Below are positions 29,801 through 35,800 of a DNA stretch of 40,050 bases, in pieces (position 1 is the first letter of the stretch; the number at the start of each line of letters is the position of its first letter). The position numbers were made by a program, and so were the translations under genes. The notes beneath the pieces are model-generated. The model was not told the DNA's origin and ran no database searches. It was given only the letters and a program-made list of their open reading frames with translations. The stretch comes from Phycisphaerales bacterium (GTDB lineage Bacteria > Planctomycetota > Phycisphaerae > Tepidisphaerales > Tepidisphaeraceae). Where the stretch lies: NCBI GenBank assembly GCA_028291615.1, contig JAQGHM010000147.1, forward strand, positions 1 to 40,050. Reading direction: 5' to 3'.

Positions 29801-32800
29801 ACGCCGTCGGTCGCGAAGTTAAGGGCCTGGAAACCGTTGGTGGTGTTGTAGGTGGCGAAGCTCGAGCCGGTGCCGTTGTTGGTCGTATCGAGCAAAGCCC
29901 AGGCGAGGACGCCGCGGTTGGTGACGTTCGTCGCGAGCACCTGCGTGCCGCTGAAACCGGGATTCGCCTGCGTGCCGTCGCCAAAGCCGGCGGTGTTGGC
30001 GGCGAGGCCCGCCAGGGCCAGCGTGCCCAACCCATTGCCGCGCCACAGCGAGGTCGCGCCGGCCGTGCGGGAAAGCGCCACGTTCGCCGTGTTATTCAGC
30101 AGCACCGAACCCGCAGCGTCCGGCAGCAACGTGATCGTCGAACCGGAATTCTGGAAGGTCATGACGTTGGCGGCAACGCTCGTGAGTTCCTGCGTGCCGG
30201 CGGCATTTCCCTTGATGATCAGGTTGCCGTTGACGAACACACCCTTGCCCGCGAGGCGGTTGTCGAGCTTGTTGGCGGTGTTGTCGAGGATCAGCGTTCC
30301 GCCGCTGCTCATGGTGATGGTCGAGCCGCCGGTCATGGCGCCGGCTGCGCCGCCCAGAACCATCGTTCCGAGTTGCAGGTTGGTTCCACCGGTGGTGTAG
30401 ATCACGTTGTTCGTAATCGTCAGCGTGTCCTGGCCGACCTTGTTGATGCCGATGCCCGTAGCGGCGAGGCCGATCGTGCCGGTGAGCAGGATGTCGCCGC
30501 CCGGATTGGCCGCATCGAAGCTCGAGCTGCCGATGCCGACGCCGCCACCGAGCAGGCTGAGATTGCCGGCGTAGACCGCCGTGGTTCCCGGCGTGTTGTT
30601 GACCAGCGCGCCCAGCGTGTTGTTCATCGCCAGGCCGGATACACCCAGGCCCGTCAGCGTGAGCAGCTTGGTGGCGGAAATGTTCTGCCCCGCAAGGTCC
30701 AGCGTTGCGCCTGACGCAATGGTCACGCCATTGGTCGCGCTCGTGCCCAGCGCGTTCGCACTTCCCATCTTCAGCACGCCGCCCGACACGGTCAGCGCGC
30801 CGGTGAACGTATTGTTCCCCGAAAGCGTCAGCACGTTCGGCCCGACCTTGCTCCACGCCTGTCCCGCGACGTTATCCGAGACCACGCCGCTGATCGCGAT
30901 ATCGCCGTATCCGCCGATGGTCGGGTTCTTGGCGTTGATCACCGTGCCGATCGCGACGTTGCCGCTCACGCTCGCCGCGGTCGCGCTACTGTTGTAGAGC
31001 GCGCCCGGAGCGACCGAGTTGGCATTCGCCGGGCCTGCGCCGTTGAGGACGATGTTGCCCGTAACGTTCGAGATGCCGTTGAGATCAAGCGTCGCGCCCG
31101 AGCTGTAGGTCAGGCTCGCCGCGCCCGCGGTGGTGGCGGCGGTGGTGATCGCGACGTAGTGCGTCGCGTCGGTGATGCTCGTGATGTACGCGCCGGCGCC
31201 GATGCCGGCGCCGCTCACGCCTTCGCCGACGAACAGCCCGGCCGTGCTGGCGACGGTCACGGTAAACGCTGTGCTCACTGCGCTGGCCGGATAGCTGTTG
31301 CCGGTGGCGACGGTCGCGATGTTGGCATTGCCGATCGTGGTCACGCCGGTGGTCAAGGCCGACGGGCTGGCGACCACCAGGCCGCCGCCGTTGACGTTGA
31401 GCGGGCCGGTGAAAGTGCCGCTGCTGCCGCCGAGGATGAGCGAGGCATTGCCGACCTTGGTCAGCCCCGCGCCGCTGTCGGCGACGCCGCCGATCAGGTA
31501 AAGCATCCCGCTGTTGGTGTTGATCGTTGTTCCAGCGCCGCCGATCGTGGTCGCTCCGACCGAGCCGATGAATCCGGTGCCTTCAGCGTTGTTGACCGTC
31601 AGCGTCGATCCAGCGCCAAGCGTCAGGCTGGCGACGGCGCTGTTGAACTGCGAACCCAGACCGTCAAGCGTGGCCGCGTTACCGGCGGCGAGGCTGACCG
31701 CGTTGTTCACAACGCCGGCGTTGAGGTAACCGTTCGCCGCGGTGGCGATGCCCGCGGTGTTGTACGACAGATTGCTGGTGGCGATGTTCTGCCAGCCGGG
31801 CGTGATCGAGCCGGCGGTATCCGGGCCGTTGTACATCAACTGCACGCCCGAACCGCCCGCGCCGTTCTGATGCATGACGACGATCGAGTGCATGCCCGCG
31901 CTCAGCGAGACGCTGCTGGTGGCAAAGCCCACCGCGAAGCCGCCCGGGGCAACTCCCGTATCGCCAAGGCTGATCAGTTTAACCCCGTCAACGTAGACGA
32001 CGCCCTGGTCATCCTTGTCGAGGGCAAAGTTGTAAGTGCCCGCGGCGTTGATCTTGAGCAGGCCGGTGTAATGTTCGATGTCCTGGATCGGCTGGGGGCC
32101 GCTGGTGTTCATGATGCCGGCGGGGTGATTGCTGAGGTTGGCGTCGCTGGAGGAAACGCCGCCGACCACGGCGCCCGGCACCAGGCCGCTGGCGAGAATC
32201 GTGTTAAGCGTTGGGGCGGTGGTGAAGCTGAAAAACCGCCCGGCCAATCCACCCTGCGTGTAGTCGGTGGCGCTAAGCGCGCCCGGCGTCGGGGTGATCT
32301 GGAGCGTCGAGCCATTGCTCAACGTGACGCTGCCCGTGCCGAACGGCGTCGAGCTGGAATTCGCCTGCGGCGAAACGCCCTGGATTCCGCTGACCGTCGT
32401 GTTGGTCGTGAACGTGTTGCTGCCGCTGAAGTTCAGAATGCCTGCGCCGATGTTGATCGGCCGCGTCGCATCGGTAAAGCCGCCGGGCAGGATGATCGTC
32501 AGGCCCGACGCGGGGTTGAACGAGGGGACGCCGGCGCCACTGAAGTTCGTACCGGTGAACTGGAGACGATAACCGTTGCCGCCGGTCACGTTCAGGATCG
32601 TACCGGTCGATTCGGTCAACGTTCCGAAGGAGAACAGTCCATTGGTGTTGGCGCCGCCGTTGTTGTTGATGTCGATGTAGGCGTTGCTGACGGCCGGGTT
32701 GATCGTGACGTTGTTGCCGAAGTTGCCGCCGGCATTGTTCTTCAGTTGGATGACGCCGCCGTTGATCGTGAGGTTGCCGGTGCCGAATGGCTTGGCGCCC

Positions 32801-35800
32801 GTCGCCAGGATCGTGCCGCTGTTCAGCGTGAACCCCGCCGAAAACGTGTTGCTGCCGCCCAGCGTGAGCGTCCCGAGGCCGTTCTTGGTGATTCCAGCGC
32901 CCGTTCCGGAAATCGCACTGCCCAGCGCGACGATCGCCTGCGGCGCCGCAACCGTAACATTGGTATTCGTGCTGGCCGGCAGAGAGATCGGCCCATTCAG
33001 CGTCAAACCCGCGATCCCGTTAAAGCTGATATTGCCCTGCAAGACGACCGGGTTGGCAAGCGTGTTGCCGGCCGCGGTCGAAAGGATCGCGGTGTTCGCG
33101 CCCATCGTCAGCGTCCCGGTTCCGACCGGGCCACTGGAGACCGCCCCGTTGACGGTGGATAAAACACTGCTGCCGCCGATGATCACGCCGCCCGCGGTGA
33201 CGTTGACGCCGCCGCCGAACGTGTTGGCCCCGTTAGTCAGTTGCAGGTTACCCGCGCCGACCTTGGTCAGGCCGCCCGCGCCGGTGATCGTCGCGCTGAT
33301 GTTCAACGACGCCTGCAGCGGCGCGACGTTCTGGCCGTTAAAGCTGATCGCCCCGATGTCCACCGTCTTGGCCGACGAGCCGATGTCCAGCGTGCCGCTA
33401 AGCACCGGCGTGGTCGTGACGTTGCTCGACGTGACGGTGATCGCGGTGGCGTCGGTGAGGCTCAATACCCCGCCGGTCGCCACGCTCGGCGCGACCGTGC
33501 CGCCGATGTTGTTGTAGGTCAGGCTGTTGAGCGCGTTGTTGCCGACGAGGGTCACAACCGAACCGCCATTCAGCGTGACCGCCTGTGGGGCAATGACACC
33601 GCCGGCGACTTGCGTCACCGTGCCGTTGTTGATCGCCAATCCGCCCGCCGGCAATGTGCCGGTCGCGGCGATGGTCAGCGTCTCCTGATTGATGACGGTG
33701 CCGCCGGTATAGGTATTGGCCCCGGCGAGGATGATGTTGGATGCGCCCCAGTTACCGCCAAAGGCGATCAGGCGCACCGCGCTGCCGCCGCCGCTGGTGT
33801 TGTCGGCGATCTTCGAATTCACTGTCAGCGCCGCCCCGCCGTTCGAATAGTAATAAAGATCCAGGTCCGATGTCGCGCCAGGGGTCGAACCGCCAGCCGT
33901 CAGCACGCCCGGCAACGCCGACGTGCCGATGGCCGTCGCGCCCGCGGTGGCGATGACGTTGTTCACGAGCAACCCGCCGCTGGTGAGGTTCAGAACGTCG
34001 CCGGAGTTGGTGAAGGTCAGGCCCACTGCGGCGGTCGTATTCGATGCCAGGTTCAGTGAGTTGAGGACGACGCCGCCGCTGTTCACCGCGCCACCCGCGG
34101 CAATGCGGATGTTCTGGTTCGGCTGGTTGACTGCCGGAATTGCGGTCCCGTCGTATCCGGCAAAACCCGCGGTGTTCAGCGCGCCCACGCCCAAGCCTGG
34201 GATATAGCTGGCGAATTCCGCCGTGCCGGTATTGAAGTAGGCGTTGTTGCTCGTGCCGCCGACGGCCAGCGCCCAGCCGCCGATGATGTTGTTCGTCAGC
34301 GTCGGGGCGGCGGTGATGATGATGTTCTCGCTCCGGCCCGCGCCGTCCGTCTGCAGGCCAAGGTTTCCACTGCTGTTGTTCTGGTAGTTCTGTGCGAATT
34401 CGATCGTCGCGCCGTTGGCGGCGTTGCGCGTCAGGCTCGCCAGCGTCAGCGTCGCAGCGGCATTGCCCGCTGAAAAGTTGCTCTGATTCGACGCGCTGAT
34501 GATCGACGTCCCCTGCACCAGGGTGACCGGGCCGATCGACTGGCTCGAAAGTACGCCGCCGCGACCGAGATAATTGAACGAGCCACCGCTCAGGCTGATC
34601 GGGGTGGCGGGGTTGAGGCGCGTCGAGCTATCGAACATGGACGCCGTGTTGTTATTCGTGCTGTTGTTCAGGTTCAGCGAGGCGAAGTTGATCGTGATCG
34701 ACGACGTGTTGGTCAGCGCACCGGAATCCACCAGCGTCGTGCCCCCCAGCGTGTTGCCGCTGGTGATGCCGCCGCCGTTAAACAGGGTCGGGCCACCGTA
34801 CGTCAATTGCCCGATCAGGTTGACCAAGCCGCTGCCCGACCGGGCAAACGCGACGTTGGCCCCGCCGATCGTTCCCGCGAAGCTCGCAGCGCCGGAATTG
34901 ACCACCAGCGTTCCCGCGCCCGTTGACGACGTGATCGCGCCCCCGCCGACGTTCGTCGCCGATGCGGCGTTCGCGCTACTCAGTGTGCCGACGGTCTGAA
35001 CGCCGCCATTAAGGTCGAGCGTTCCGCCGGAGTTTACCACCAGCGTGTTGTTGAACATCACGGTATTGGTCGCGCCGCTGGCAAGCTGCAACGTGCCGCC
35101 GTTTACCGTGGTCGTGCCCGTGTAATACTGCGGCGCCGCAAGCGTCAGGCTGCCCCCGTCGGCCTTGTTCAGGCCGGCGGTCCCGGTGAAGGTGCCATTC
35201 ATCGTGGCGGTCGCACCGGCATTGACGTGGAAGAGCCCTTCCACCGCGCCCAGCGCGACGAACGGGACGTTGATCGTGTTGTTCCCGCCGGTGACCAGTA
35301 ATCCGCCGCTGGTCAACGTCAGGGTCCCCGTACCGCTGCCGCCGGCCGTGATGCCGTTGCCGTTGATCGCCAGTGCGTTGAGCGTCTGCGTCAGGGCGGT
35401 GATGTTGCTGCTGGCGGTCAGCTTGACGGTATCCGTCGCTGCCGCCGCGGGAAGGTTGTTCGCCGTGTTGTAGGCACTGAAGGCCGTGATGCCCGTCGTC
35501 GCACTGTAGGTCGCGAAATCAGAACCGTTGACGACGGCGCGAGCGAGGATGCCGGTCGTCGCCGGCAAAAGGCCCGGCGCGGTGGTGAACGTGATCTTGT
35601 TGGTCGCCGTGCCCAGCGTACCGGTGAAGTTGATCGCGCTGCCCGCATTCTGCGTCAGCGTGGTGAACGCCACGGTGCTGCCCCCGCCGCCCGTGCCCGG
35701 GTTCATGTTAAACGTGGCGCCGCCGGAGTTGAACGTGAGCGTCGTGAGCGTTTCCGACGAAGCGGCCGCGCCGTTGGCGGTGTAGTTGAACGTGCCGCCG

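Noticed and set aside
31159-33162. Plus-strand frame of 667 codons, and similar ones at 29071-30714 and 20707-22281
   Set aside because: Same antisense effect of the repeat protein; no ribosome site or recognisable motif.
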